64,000 nt of DNA from Streptomyces sp. NBC_00390 (lineage in GTDB: Bacteria; Actinomycetota; Actinomycetes; Streptomycetales; Streptomycetaceae): NCBI RefSeq assembly GCF_036057275.1, contig NZ_CP107945.1, positions 124,001 to 188,000 on the forward strand. The letters run 5' to 3'. A model generated the notes under the pieces. The model ran no database searches and had not been told where the DNA came from. It was given only the letters and a program-made list of their open reading frames with translations. The position numbers were made by a program, and so were the translations under genes. Shown piece after piece: positions 26,305 to 37,800 of the stretch. Every line of letters begins with the position of its first letter. The first letter of the stretch is position 1.

Positions 26305-26714
26305 CCCGTTCCTCTGCATTCTGGATCTGTGTTTGCGACATCCCCCGCAGGGGCAGCGTGCAAAGCCCAATTGAGGAACTTCAGAGGGTTCTGTCGGTGG
26401 AACGGCCCCTGACCTGCGCAGAAGTGCTGTTCAGGGCCGTCCGGGGCTCACTCGTTGGGCCGTCTGCGGGCCGTGATCTTCTCCAACACCGCCGCGACGG
26501 TCACGCTCTCGACAGCCGCGCCTTACGCGCCCACTGACGCCGCTCCCGCCGCACCACGGATGTCAGCACCCGTTTTTGGTCCCCGCCTCGGAGCCGGCTG
26601 CTCGGCAGGGGGCGAAACGGCCTGGGGCCACGACTCGCCGCCGCAGGCCCCAGGCCGGCACAAGCCCTTGCCCGCCGGATCCGATGCCGGCCAGGACAAT
26701 TCAGAAGGAAGAGT
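26305..26714. other. 410-base stretch without a recognisable gene
   Basis: Between two minus-strand genes. No supported coding frame; probably includes the small membrane gene promoter and the 3' end of the endonuclease transcript. Confidence 0.4.
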
Positions 26715-27566
26715 TCACGCCTGCTTCCATATCTCCTGCACCCACTCGGGGTGGTCTATGAACGGGTTCCGGTTGTGCTGGAACTTCTCGAAGATGGTCT
26801 GGTTGCGCTTCTTCTCGAAGTCGTCCGGCGGGTCCTGCTCGTTCCACTCCTTCAGCACGGACAGGCGACCGATGTGCGGCGCGGAACCGTTGTCGACGTT
26901 GTCGTTGGGTTCGAGGTCGGCGAAACCGTCGCCGCCGTCGTAGCGGACGGCCATGTACAGGATCATGCGGGCGACGTCGCCCTTGTCCGCGTCACGGGGC
27001 TCGAACGAGTCGCCGTCGGTGCGATTGCCCGGGGCCTCCTCGACCTCCTCCCCGCCGGCGTCGAAGTCCTTGTTCCCCCGCGTGCTGTTGACGGTCACGT
27101 CCGTGGGGCGCAGGTGGTGGATGTCGGTGCCGGGGCCGGCATCGGTGCCGAAGTCGCCGTGGGACTTGGCCCACACATGTTCGCGGTTCCAGTCGTCGTT
27201 TCCGCTGCCGTTGCTGTCCTTGCTCTGCGAGCGGCCGCTGTAGAAGAGGATCACGTTCGACGGGTTCGCCGGGTCCTCGTCGGTGTCCTTCAGCGCGTCC
27301 CAGACCTGGTCGTAGCCGAGTCTGGTCTGGTCGCTGACGATGGTGTGCAGGGCCTTTTTCAGTTCCGGGCCGGTCTTTCCCAACGCGTCCTTGTAGTACG
27401 TGTCGTCGTACGCGTCCACCGCGTCGGCGGACCGGTCGGCAGTGGGGGTGGGGGTGGAGGGGTTCTGGGTGGCCATCGCAGCGGCGGGGGCGGCGATTGC
27501 GGTCACGGCCACGGCGACGACGGCCAGGCGCCACGGTTTACGGCGCTTGAGGCGGTGGGTGGACAT
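26715..27566 (-). CDS. Secreted endonuclease I (His-Me finger nuclease), 283 aa
   Basis: A Sec signal peptide follows the ATG at 27566 (KPWRLAVVAVAVTAIAAPAA). The mature protein contains DDWNREHVWAKSHGDFG, GTDIHHLRPTDVTVNSTRGN and the C-terminal EWNEQDPPDDFEKKRNQTIF. NREHVWxKS and the DxHHLRPxdxxxNxxRxN block are the active-site signature of the endonuclease I (EndA-like) family, which cuts DNA and RNA without sequence specificity outside the cell. The RNQTIFEKFQHNRNPFIDHP end is also typical. Exported, so a role in nutrient release or defence against DNA is likely. Divergent from a secreted trypsin. Confidence 0.92.
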   Translation of the reverse strand: MSTHRLKRRKPWRLAVVAVAVTAIAAPAAAMATQNPSTPTPTADRSADAVDAYDDTYYKDALGKTGPELKKALHTIVSDQTRLGYDQVWDALKDTDEDPANPSNVILFYSGRSQSKDSNGSGNDDWNREHVWAKSHGDFGTDAGPGTDIHHLRPTDVTVNSTRGNKDFDAGGEEVEEAPGNRTDGDSFEPRDADKGDVARMILYMAVRYDGGDGFADLEPNDNVDNGSAPHIGRLSVLKEWNEQDPPDDFEKKRNQTIFEKFQHNRNPFIDHPEWVQEIWKQA

Positions 27567-28830
<1,264 letters not shown>

Positions 28831-29184
28831 CCCGACCGGCCCGCAGCCGCAGGCCGGATCCGCAGGCGGGTGGGCGTAACCCGCACACACGGACCGGACC
28901 CGCCAACGCACCCCGCTGCCGAGCCCTTTCCCGCTCGGCAGCGGGCCCGTCCGGAGTTCGCCCGAACATGCAAGACACACACACGAGCACCGGCGGGCCG
29001 CCACCGCCCCGCCGCCGGCCCGCCCCGTCACCCCGGACGAGCGGCAACAGCGGCATGGTCATCAGCCCCGTGCGGCTCGACCACCGCCTGAAGAGCGGTT
29101 CCTGACTGCTTGCGAGTGAACGATGGAGCTCCCGCACTCGCGTCGAAGCCATCCGGCCGATCATGCCCCTTATGGTTGGTTCCC
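28831..29184. other. 354-base stretch with a terminator
   Basis: Between the trypsin and parA genes. It holds one strong hairpin, given separately. No gene and no clear repeats that could be a parS site were found. Confidence 0.45.
28912..28945 (+). terminator. 13-bp stem, 8-base loop terminator
   Basis: CCCGCTGCCGAGC and GCTCGGCAGCGGG pair perfectly around CCTTTCCC, 80 bases past the trypsin stop. Confidence 0.7.
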
Positions 29185-29820
29185 ATGCCACTAAGCTTTG
29201 CCTTTGTGAATCTCAAGCCGGGAGTCGGCAAGACGACCAGTGCCGTATGGCTGGCCCACGCGCTCCACGAGTCGGGCTACTCGCCGCTTCTGGTCGATGG
29301 CGACCCAGCCGCCTCCGCGCTGCGCTGGAGCGAATTGGCCGACGGCTTTCCGTTTCCCGTCATCGCGTTGCCGGTGGGTGACGTGCACCGGCGCGTGAAC
29401 GACTTCCTGGACAATCGGCAGGCTGTGGTGCTGGATGCGCCGCAGTTGGAGGACCATCCTCGCATCGCCCGCAGCATCATGAGGTACGCGAGTGAGTGGA
29501 TCGTCCCGGTGACCCCCGCTCCCATCGAACTGGACCGAATGGCACCCATCCGCTCCGAGATGGACGACGTCCAGTCCCTGCGCGCCGACCCGGCCCGCAC
29601 TGCAGTCCTCCTGAATCGGACCAATCGTCCCGACGCCACACGCACCGGCCCCGATGCCGACGCTCGTGAGGCGCTCACCGAGTTGGGGTTCGTGGTACTG
29701 GACACCCAGATCGCGAGGCTCGAGTTGTACGCCCAGTCGTTCGGGAGTCCGGTGCGGGCCAAGGGATCGGCCTACATGGACCTCGCCGAGGAACTCATCA
29801 AACGTCAGGAAGAGGCATGA
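29185..29820 (+). CDS. parA: ParA-family partition ATPase, 211 aa
   Basis: Starts at the ATG at 29185 (MPLSFAFVNLKPGVGKTT). Residues 11-18 (KPGVGKTT) are a deviant Walker A with the extra Lys of ParA/MinD ATPases; VLLVDGDP-type switch text is present as SPLLVDGDPAAS, and AVVLDAPQLED is the Walker B-like strand. At 211 residues it is the short, plasmid-type ParA without an N-terminal helix-turn-helix. It pulls replicons apart by binding DNA with ATP. The next gene overlaps its stop by four bases (ATGA), making a two-gene operon like the parAB pairs of Streptomyces linear plasmids. Confidence 0.85.
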   Translation: MPLSFAFVNLKPGVGKTTSAVWLAHALHESGYSPLLVDGDPAASALRWSELADGFPFPVIALPVGDVHRRVNDFLDNRQAVVLDAPQLEDHPRIARSIMRYASEWIVPVTPAPIELDRMAPIRSEMDDVQSLRADPARTAVLLNRTNRPDATRTGPDADAREALTELGFVVLDTQIARLELYAQSFGSPVRAKGSAYMDLAEELIKRQEEA

Positions 29821-30083
29821 CGGAGCGCAAGGACAGGTACCGCGCCGCGTTGCAGCGCGAAGGGGACACCGCTGCCCGGTCCTCCAAAATCATCACCCTG
29901 AACAGCAGATACGTCCGGATGACCATCGAAGTGGACCCGGACCTGCAGCGCGACCTGACGCGATGGGCCGGTCTGCCGATCTCAGCGCTGATGCTCGCCG
30001 GCACGACCGTCCTGCGAACCTTCACCGGCACCGCCGCAGCTGCGCCCGAATCCGCGGCGGACGCACCCCCCTCGGGGCGGTAG
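29817..30083 (+). CDS. ParB-like small partner protein, 88 aa
   Basis: Translationally coupled to parA through an ATGA overlap. The protein is basic at its start (MTERKDRYRAALQREGD), then has ITLNSRYVRMTIEVDPDLQR DLTRW-type text suggestive of a ribbon-helix-helix DNA-binding fold, and a disordered Ala/Pro tail. By position and size it should be the centromere-binding partner of ParA, but I do not recognise the sequence as a known ParB and infer the role from context. Confidence 0.7.
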   Translation: MTERKDRYRAALQREGDTAARSSKIITLNSRYVRMTIEVDPDLQRDLTRWAGLPISALMLAGTTVLRTFTGTAAAAPESAADAPPSGR

Positions 30084-30196
30084 CGACCCCGTGGCGATCG
30101 TGCGGCTCCGCACGGAACGCACTCTGCCTGTGTGCGACACCCTGTGCCTCCCGGAGTGCGGGCGGCTGAAGCGGCCCTCGCGAACGGGAGGCACCG

Positions 30197-31297
30197 TCAA
30201 GGGGTGAGGGGGGCGGAGCAGCCGTGGGCTCTTGCCGAGCGCTCAGCAAATGTCTTGAGTGCGGCACGTTCGTGGGCGAGGTCCTCTTTGCCCCTCGGAT
30301 ACTTGCGGTCCTCGCCCCTGTCATGGGCGAGGTGGAGGGTGAACAGGGCTCGGCCGTCCAGGCACTTGGCCGTCGTCCAGCTCATCCGGCCGTCAGGGTC
30401 CCGGTGGTGCGCGGGTGTGTCAGCGTTCGGAGTGTCGTCAACGGGCTCCTTCTCGTAACGGAGCAACTGCTCTTGCGCATAGGGGCCGTAGTCGGCTGCG
30501 AGTACGTAGCGTGCCCTGAGGCCGGTGTCAGCGAGCCGGCAGGTTTCGTGCGGGGCGCCGCCGCGGGCGGTCTCGGTGGCGATGGCCACACCGCGCGCGG
30601 CGGGAATGCCGGAGCAGGTTCCGTCGGCTGTGCCGAGCGGCTTGTACTCGTCCTCGTTCACCGGCAGGTCGAGGCTGAGGACGGGCTTTCCGAGCTTGGC
30701 TCCGCAGTGCCGGGACTGCGACGCCTTCGCCGCGGTGGAGGTCGCGATCCTGGCGAACTCCGGCCGGTTCGCCGGGTCGTCCAGCGTCTTGTCGAGCGTG
30801 GTCTCGACGGTGACGGACAGGCCCTTGGCGCTGCTTGCCTTGGTGCACTCAAGGACCAGGGTTGTGGTCACCTTCTCGTCCTCGTCGGCCCTGAAGGGGT
30901 CCGGGTCGGCTCCGAAAGGGTCCGGGTCGGCCCCGAAGAGCCCCGTCCATCCATGGCCGACCGGCACGGAGAGCGCGCTCGGCGGGCCCGTGTAGAGGGA
31001 GTCGAAGGACTGTCCGACGTGTGTGGTGTCGAGGACACGGATCTCGGCGGTACCGCCGTTGTGCGCGTGCACCTCGCAGCCCACCAGGTCCGCATCGCGT
31101 TTTTCGTGCTCGACCTCGACGGCTCCCGGGCCGAGGACGCTGCGCACCGTGTTCCGGTCGAGCAGGCCGTCGCAGGCGCTGTCGAGTGCCGACTCGTCGC
31201 TCCAGCGCTGGAAGTCGCCGTGCACCAAGAGATAGCCGGCGACGGCAACGGCCGTTGCGGCCAGGGCCGCGAGCGTCCGCAGGACGATCCGCCTCAT
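30197..31297 (-). CDS. Membrane-anchored extracytoplasmic protein, 366 aa
   Basis: The ATG at 31297 overlaps the stop of the upstream gene (ATGA), so they form an operon. Residues 1-25 are a single uncleaved-looking membrane helix (IVLRTLAALAATAVAVAGYL). The remainder is soluble with eight or so Cys (CDGLL, VGCEVHAH, LVLECTKA, RHCGAKL, GTCSGIP, HETCRLAD, KCLDGRAL, HGCSAPLT), typical of outside-facing Streptomyces proteins. A nine-residue stretch is repeated in tandem (FGADPDPFGADPDPF). It resembles its upstream partner in layout, and the two are probably paralogues. Function unknown. Confidence 0.8.
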   Translation of the reverse strand: MRRIVLRTLAALAATAVAVAGYLLVHGDFQRWSDESALDSACDGLLDRNTVRSVLGPGAVEVEHEKRDADLVGCEVHAHNGGTAEIRVLDTTHVGQSFDSLYTGPPSALSVPVGHGWTGLFGADPDPFGADPDPFRADEDEKVTTTLVLECTKASSAKGLSVTVETTLDKTLDDPANRPEFARIATSTAAKASQSRHCGAKLGKPVLSLDLPVNEDEYKPLGTADGTCSGIPAARGVAIATETARGGAPHETCRLADTGLRARYVLAADYGPYAQEQLLRYEKEPVDDTPNADTPAHHRDPDGRMSWTTAKCLDGRALFTLHLAHDRGEDRKYPRGKEDLAHERAALKTFAERSARAHGCSAPLTP

Positions 31298-32547
31298 TGC
31301 CATCCCTCCACCTCTCCAAGGATCTTGGTGTCATGGCACCCCTGCTGCCTGGGCCAGCCGTCGGGGTCCGTGAGATAGCTGTCCATCAGCTTGCGGGCGT
31401 CCTTGGAGAACGTGGTCCGCTGTGCCTCGCTGAGCGTGTGCGCGCTGAGGCTGGACGTCTCCGTGCGGACGTTGACACGGTGGTAGGTGCTGCCCGCGGC
31501 GCACTCCGACCGTGCCCACAGGGCGAGTTCGTGCGGCTCCGAGTCGGGGATCACCTTGGTCCGCGATCCCTCGCGAAAGGCGAAGCTGTCGCCGGTGTGG
31601 TGGTACTGGCCGTTCGCGGACTCGCTGAGCGGCCCGGCCCAACTCGCCGCCGAGACATCGACGACCGCACCGTCGGGTGGTGTCGGCTCGGTGTCCATCG
31701 GGTCCTTGCGGTCGAGGATGGTGGCGTCGCAGACGCTCAGCAGCCGTGAGTCCTGCAGGTCCCCGCTCGCGGTCCACTTGCCGGGGAAGCCTGCGCGCTT
31801 GCCGAGCCCACGGCACTTCTTCACGCCCAGGCCCGGCTCGTCGATCCCCACGACTCTGATGTTGCCCCCGTCCGCGTCCGAGGTGACATGGGCCTCATAG
31901 GTGTCGATGACCTGCGTAGGCATCTTCAGCGGGGAGCCACCGCATTTCTGGGCCGCAGTGATCCCGTTGGCGACCCGGACGGCGGTACGGAAGTCCGCGA
32001 GATACTCGGCCCGCTTCCCTTTGCCGGGTACGGGCAGATCGACAGCGGCGGTGACATACATCGCGGACACCTCGCGCACCCGCCCTTCGAGCCCGTTGGG
32101 GCACTCGGCGACGACCCAGGTCCTCCCGTCCTCGCCGACCCTGCCGGTGACCCCGGGCGCCTCGTACCCGTCCTCGTCACCGCCGGGCAGGATGTCCTCG
32201 GCCCGAAGCGTCATCGGCATCCGGGAGATGAGCGCGACGGCCCGCACCCGGACCGACCCGTGCCCCGGCCAGGTCAGAGAGCAGTTGACCAGGGAGCGGC
32301 TGTCCTCGTCGGGCTGGAGCATCGTGCCGTGCTGGCTCACTTCGCCCGCAACTTCGTCGGGCACGAGGCCTCGTAGCTCCTCGTGCGGCAGCAGCCCCGC
32401 ACAGGCGCGTTTCACCTGCGCCTGATTCGCCACTGAATGGCCACCCGGATCGTCGGCACCGAAGGAGAGCACCGCCCCGGTGACGATCAATACGAGCGGC
32501 AGCCCTATGAACAACGGCTTGCGCAACCACGACGGCACCCGGCCCAC
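31294..32547 (-). CDS. Membrane-anchored extracytoplasmic protein, 417 aa
   Basis: First gene of a two-gene operon. A GTG at 32547 has a strong GGGGGAGGGGG in front. One N-terminal helix (KPLFIGLPLVLIVTGAVLSF) anchors a large Cys-containing outer domain (ACAGLLPHEELRGLVP, VNCSLTWPGHGSVRVR, VVAECPNGLEG, AAQKCGGSPLKMP, KKCRGLGKRAGF, LSVCDATILD). The same plan, including a CxGLL near the membrane and the spacing of the later Cys residues, is seen in the downstream gene. No family is recognised; the pair is typical of Streptomyces arm-encoded envelope proteins. Confidence 0.8.
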   Translation of the reverse strand: MGRVPSWLRKPLFIGLPLVLIVTGAVLSFGADDPGGHSVANQAQVKRACAGLLPHEELRGLVPDEVAGEVSQHGTMLQPDEDSRSLVNCSLTWPGHGSVRVRAVALISRMPMTLRAEDILPGGDEDGYEAPGVTGRVGEDGRTWVVAECPNGLEGRVREVSAMYVTAAVDLPVPGKGKRAEYLADFRTAVRVANGITAAQKCGGSPLKMPTQVIDTYEAHVTSDADGGNIRVVGIDEPGLGVKKCRGLGKRAGFPGKWTASGDLQDSRLLSVCDATILDRKDPMDTEPTPPDGAVVDVSAASWAGPLSESANGQYHHTGDSFAFREGSRTKVIPDSEPHELALWARSECAAGSTYHRVNVRTETSSLSAHTLSEAQRTTFSKDARKLMDSYLTDPDGWPRQQGCHDTKILGEVEGWQ

Positions 32548-32766
32548 GGAGCCCCCTCCCCCAGTCCTAGCGGCGGATCAAGGCCTGGAACCTATCAGGG
32601 GGTCCAGCCACGGTGAGGACGCAGGTCGTTCGATGCAACTCCTGTCGAGGCAGCGCGGAGACGTGGGCAGCAAGTCCCGTGGCAGCGACGGTGAACGTGG
32701 CCGGCCCAGCCGTCGTTGCACATCGCCTGCCGTGCCGTGCACGAGTCCGGCTCACGGTGGCGGGAC

Positions 32767-33741
32767 CTACTGGGAGGCGGAAGCCGGCGTGCCCACCCGA
32801 GACCCGCCGCGCACGCGCCGCACGAGGTCGTCGGCGGCCTCCGGCCATTGAGCGTGATCGAAGGCGAAACCCGCCTCGAGCAGGCGGCCGGGGACGACGC
32901 GGCGGCTTTTCAACAGGAGTTCGGTGTCCGAACGCAGCGCGAACGCGCCGAGCTCGGCCATCCACTTCGTTGCGGGCAGACCAACCGGAACACCCCAGGC
33001 GGCGCGCAGCGCGCGCATGAACGTACGTTGCGGCAAAGGAACGGGAGCGGCGAGGTTCACCGGCCCGAGAAGGTCGTCCCGGGCGGCCAGGAACTCAACG
33101 ACGCGGACGAAGTCGCGGTCGTGAATCCAGGACACGTACTGCGCGCCGCCCGCAACCGGGCCGCCGAGGCCGAGTCGCGCCAGCCGCAGCAAGATGTCGA
33201 AGACGCCGCCGCGATCGGGACTCATCACCATGGCGGAGCGCAGGGCGACTTTGCGCGTGTGCGGGGTTTCGGCTCGCTCCTGCGCCCGCTCCCACGCTTT
33301 TGCGATCTCGACGCTGTAGGCCCAGTAGCCCGGGACGCCGGTTTCAGTGCCGCCGAGCACGCCGGTCGCCTCGTCGTTGGGCGCGTCGAAGCGGTGGGAG
33401 TAGACAGTGGCAGTGCTCATCTGCAGCCAGAGCCGGGGAGGCCGCGCGGCGGCTGCGATCGCCTCACCCACAACCCGTGCGGAGTGCACGCGTGAATCCA
33501 TCATGGCCTGCAGATTGGCCGCGGTGTAGCGGCAGCTGACGCTGCGTCCGGCCAGGTTGATCACGATGTCGCTGCCGTTGATCTCCTCCGCCCACGGCCC
33601 CAGGGTCTCGCCGTCCCAGAGGACTTCACGGTCGCGCACCGGCCGTCTGGTCAGGACCGCAACGTCATGGCCTGCGGCCGTCAGCGCACGGTTCAGGATT
33701 GTGCCTACCTGCCCGGTTCCCCCGGGTATCACTGTCTTCAT
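32767..33741 (-). CDS. TIGR01777-family NAD-dependent epimerase-like protein, 324 aa
   Basis: Extended short-chain dehydrogenase fold with N-terminal MKTVIPGGTGQVGTILNRAL (GGTGxxG NAD(P) site) and the TIGR01777 landmarks: INLAGRSV near residue 62, STATVYSHRF, VSWIHDRDFVRVVEFL, and the DUF1731 C-terminus (VGLPATKWMAELGAFALRSD then TELLLKSRRVVPGRLLEAGF). Members resemble E. coli YfcH; their reaction is unknown. The ATG at 33741 has AGGGGAG in front. A 6+2+6 inverted repeat lies 40 bases upstream, suggesting control by a TetR or MarR protein encoded elsewhere. Confidence 0.9.
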   Translation of the reverse strand: MKTVIPGGTGQVGTILNRALTAAGHDVAVLTRRPVRDREVLWDGETLGPWAEEINGSDIVINLAGRSVSCRYTAANLQAMMDSRVHSARVVGEAIAAAARPPRLWLQMSTATVYSHRFDAPNDEATGVLGGTETGVPGYWAYSVEIAKAWERAQERAETPHTRKVALRSAMVMSPDRGGVFDILLRLARLGLGGPVAGGAQYVSWIHDRDFVRVVEFLAARDDLLGPVNLAAPVPLPQRTFMRALRAAWGVPVGLPATKWMAELGAFALRSDTELLLKSRRVVPGRLLEAGFAFDHAQWPEAADDLVRRVRGGSRVGTPASASQ

Positions 33742-34315
33742 CAGGCTCCCCTAGGTGTATGGGACGAATCTATCGCAGAATTGAACACGTTCAAGACTGG
33801 CACAACCGCTCCGCCGGTCACCGGAACCGAAGCGCACACATACGCGGCGGGCGTGGCCCTGGCATTCACCGACTGCTGCACCCATCCCTTGCATGATCAG
33901 CAGCAACCGCCGGCGCGCTCCGACGCACGACTGGTTGCCGTCCGGCGCATCGGCGCGGACGGCGGCACCGATGTCGGTAACGGCCGTTCTGCCCGTTGCT
34001 TCGCACGCCTGAGCGGCTTCACACAAGACGGCGCAGGGGGCTCCTGCCGCGACGGGGGAACACGGCAGGAGCCCTCACCGGCCCATCTGCCCCGACCGCG
34101 GCCGTCAACGCCCCACACTTCGAAGGAGTTCAGGCGTCGCCCGTCCAAGCGTGGCCCGCCGCGCCGGCGAGCGTGCGCCGGGGCGCCCGCTCGCAACTGG
34201 GCGCCTCCTTTCGGTGGGTTCCACCATGGGCGTGCCTCATCGTCCCTAGGCTGTCGTCCCACCCCCTGACCAGTTATCCGATGCTGGTCGGGGGAAGTCC
34301 TGGAGGGGGCGGATC
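33742..34315. other. 574-base divergent region
   Basis: Lies between the epimerase gene (minus) and the EACC1-like gene (plus). It contains the operator-like repeat at 33781 and the GGAGGGGGCGG ribosome binding site of the EACC1 gene. No gene seen: the open frames have arginine- and proline-rich shadow text. Confidence 0.5.
33781..33794. promoter_or_regulatory. Operator-like inverted repeat
   Basis: TTGAAC-AC-GTTCAA sits 40 bases upstream of the epimerase start. Its core is shared with the palindrome at 2182-2193. TetR-type repressors of such epimerases often bind TGAAC..GTTCA sites; the link is inference. Confidence 0.45.
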
Positions 34316-34771
34316 GTGGAGCGCGCGACGAGTGAAGTGACGATCGTCTTGGCGGAAGACAGCCCCGTCGGTGAACGCGACGGCACGCCACTGTTCGAAC
34401 TGAGACACCGGCTGACGGGCGACGAGGACCTGAGGGGGCGTCTGCATGTGGTCGCGCGGCCCCCTGAGGCCGGAACGCTCGGGGTGCCGGCGGACGTGCT
34501 GACGCTGCTGGTCGAGCCAGGCGGCGCAATGGTCGTGGTGGCGGGAGTGCTAGTGGCCTGGCTACGGAGCCGCAGGTCCACTGTGCGGCTGGTGGTCCGG
34601 CGCCGCAACGGGGACAGCGTGACGCTCTCGGCCGACCATGTCACCGAGCTGAACGGTGAGCAGTTGCGCAAGTTCCTCGGGGAGATCGCGGACACTCTGG
34701 AATCTCCTGCGATCCGCCCGTCGGCCGTCGAGAACGCGGGCGAGGACGACGGGACAACTCCCGGGCACTGA
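34316..34771 (+). CDS. EACC1-like (effector-associated constant component) protein, 151 aa
   Basis: A GTG at 34316 has GGAGGGGG seven bases upstream. The protein begins with a strand-helix unit (LFELRHRLTGDEDLRGRLHV), then VARPPEAGTLGVPADVLTLL, a hydrophobic segment (PGGAMVVVAGVLVAWL, residues 68-83), and a basic strand pair (RSTVRLVVRRRNGDSVTLSA). The EPGxLGxxxDxLxxLLxPGGxxxxLAxxLxxWLRxRR pattern is what I recall as EACC1, a small constant partner encoded beside effector-type STAND and protease proteins in actinobacterial conflict systems. The next gene, 48 bases on, is just such a protein. Biochemical role unproven. Confidence 0.8.
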   Translation: MERATSEVTIVLAEDSPVGERDGTPLFELRHRLTGDEDLRGRLHVVARPPEAGTLGVPADVLTLLVEPGGAMVVVAGVLVAWLRSRRSTVRLVVRRRNGDSVTLSADHVTELNGEQLRKFLGEIADTLESPAIRPSAVENAGEDDGTTPGH

Positions 34772-34818
34772 GACGGACGTCGGCACGGGCGGAACAAGCA
34801 CCTAAGCGGGGGCGCGGC

Positions 34819-37800
34819 ATGGCGGCGAGGCTGGGGGACTACGAGGGGGCGAGGGTCGTCCTGATCGGCACAGGGCGGCACGACGCGAGGTCGGACCTCC
34901 CCGATGTGGAGGCGGTGGCCCCCACGCTCATGGACCTGCGGGAGATGTACGTCGAACGTTGCGGACTGCCCCGGCAGTCGGTGACCGTCGTGCACGACCC
35001 TCCGAACGTGGAGGCATTCGGCCAGGCGATCACAGAGGCCAAGGAGGCCGCCGAGGGCATGCTGCTCATCCACTACGTGGGACACGGGCTCGTCGCCGCC
35101 AACGGGACGCTGCACCTGGCCACCGCCGGATCGGTGAGCAGCGGGGACATGATCCGCTTCACCGCCCTTCCGTACGACGCAGTGCGGGCCTGTGTCGCGG
35201 GGAGCCGGGCCGCGTCCCGTGTCGTGGTGCTGGACTGCTGCTTCGCCGGGCTCGCCCTGGGCTCACTGTCGCCGGACAACGGCGCCGCCGTGACCGAGCT
35301 CGCCCGGATCGCCGGAGCACTGGTCCTGACGGCGACCGGGAGCAGCCAGCTCGCCCTGGCACCGGCAGGTGACCGTCATACGGCCTTCAGCGGCGCACTG
35401 CTGGGAATGCTGGCCACGGGGGTGGCGGGAGGGCCGCCGGTCTTCACCATTGAGGAGGTCCACCGGCAGCTGGAGCGGTCGCTGCCGGCCGCCGGCCTGC
35501 CGCGGCCCAGGTTGTTGTTGAGCGGCGGCGTGGGGCGGCTGATTGTCGCCGACAACCCGGCGTGGACACCCGCTGCCCCGGCCGACCCGCCGGTTGCACC
35601 GCCGGCTGAGGGCGACGGCCCGCGACCGGACTGCCCGTACAAGGGGCTGGACGCGTTCAACCAGGATGACGAGCGGCTGTTCTTCGGACGGGCCCGGCTG
35701 GTCACGGAGATGATCGGACGGCTGCGGGAGTGCGCGATGGACGGGCGGCCGCTGGCAGTGCTGGGGCCGTCGGGGGCGGGCAAGTCGTCCGTGGTCGGGG
35801 CAGGGCTGCTGCCCGCGCTGGCGCAGGGCAGGCTGGACGTGGCGGGTTCGGCCTGGTGGCCGCGGCGCGTGATCACGCCCACCGGCGACCCGGTCGGAGT
35901 GCTCGCCGGGATGGTGGAGGACCTGACCGGACTACCGGCGGAGCAAGCTGCGGCAGGGCTACGCGAGGACCCCGGGCGGTTCGGCGCCCTGCTGCTCGCC
36001 GACCGGCAGAACCGGGTCGTTCTGGCGGTCGATCAGTTCGAGGAACTGTTCACCGCCGGGGCGACGGAGGCCGATCAGCACGTCTTCGTACGGGCGCTGG
36101 TTACCGCGGCCGGCGGCGGGACCCAGGCTCCGGCCGCGCTGCTGGTGCTGTGCGTACGCGCCGACTTCTACGACCGCTGCGCGGCGTTCCCCGAGCTCGC
36201 GGTAGCGCTGGAGAACAGGCCGCTGACAGTGCGGGCGATGAGCCAGGAGGAGGTTCGAGAGACGATCACCAAGCCCGCCGCCGCCGCGGGCCGGCGCATC
36301 GAGCCCGGCCTGGTCGAGGTACTCCTCACCGACCTCGGCCAGGGTGGCTGGGGTACGGGCGAGGGATGGTACGAGCCGGGCCGACTCCCCCTGTTGTCGT
36401 ACGCGCTCAGCGAGACCTGGGAGCGCGGTACGGGCCCGGCTCTGTCCGTGGCCGACTACCTGCGGACCGGAGGAATCAGCCGTGCGCTGTCGGACCGGGC
36501 CGACAAGGCGCTGAATGATCTGGACACGGCGGGCCGGGACTGCGCGAGGCGGCTGCTGTTGAGGCTGGTGCACCTGGACGAGGAGACCGTGCCGACCCGC
36601 CGCCGACTGCACCGCCGACGGCTGCTGGCAAGCCTGCCCGATCCGGCCGCGGCACAGAACGTACTGGACGCCTTAGGTGCCGCCCGGCTGATCACCGACG
36701 ACGGTGAGGACAGCCACGCCACGGTGCAGATCACCCATGACGCACTGCTGCGCGAATGGCAGGTGCTGCGCGGCTGGCTGAAGGAGGACCAGGCGAACCT
36801 CCTGCTGGAGCAGCAGCTCCTCGACCACGCTCAACGCTGGGCGGCCCAGGAACGGGAACCGGGACTGCTGTACGACGGGACACCGCTGGCCGCCGCCGAG
36901 GACTGGGCCGCGGCCGACGCGAATCGTGCGCCCGAACTACCCGCCGTGGCCCAGGAGTTCCTGACAGCCAGCACCAGGCGGCGACAGCAGCGACGGCGGC
37001 TGCGGAACCTGGTGACAACCGCGCTGGCGCTGCTGCTGGTGCTCGCGGCGACCGCAGCCGCCATCGCCTACCAGCAACGCGGGGAAGCACTGCGGGAGGC
37101 ACGGGTCTCCGCCGCACGGAGCATGGTCAACAAGGCCGAGCTGCTGCGCGACAGCGACCCGCGGCTCGCCCTGCAACTGGGCGCAGCCGCCTATCGGCTC
37201 GACCGGGAGAACCCAGCCACCCGGGCGAGCCTGCAGGACACCCTCACCACCTCCCGGCACGCGGCCACCCTGGACGGCCTCGACGCGGAACCCACCGCTG
37301 TGGCCCTCTCCCCCGACGGACGCACGCTGGCAGCGGCCACGGCGGACGGCACGCTGCGGTTCTGGGACGTGGCACGGACCGGGCGGCCGGAGCTGATCAA
37401 GAAGGTCGCGGCAGCGAAGCCGGCCGAGGCGCGCGACAGCACCGTCACGGCACTGGCGTGGCGGCCCGACGGCAAGCTCCTGGCCGCCGGAGGGGACAGG
37501 GAAGTGACCTTGTGGGATACCGGCGACCGGCGTATCCCCAAGCCCCTCGACCCACCCCTGCGCGGGTTCGGGGCGCCCGTCGCGTCGGTAGTCTGGTCGG
37601 CCGATGGATACCGACTGGCCGTGGCCACCCTCCATGCCAGCGCGCTCATCGACATGACCGACGGGCTGGTCCTCGCCAGCGTCAAGCACAGCGGCGACTC
37701 ACGGGACCGGCCGCGGCTCGCCCTGTCGCCCGACGGGACCCTGCTCGTGACCAGCGACGGGAAGCAATCCGTCCAACTCTGGGACGCCACCGGCAGGGAG

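Noticed and set aside
25091..26374. 427-codon plus-strand frame across the TetR/DUF2867 region
   Set aside because: Overlaps three better genes in other frames and is low-quality text.
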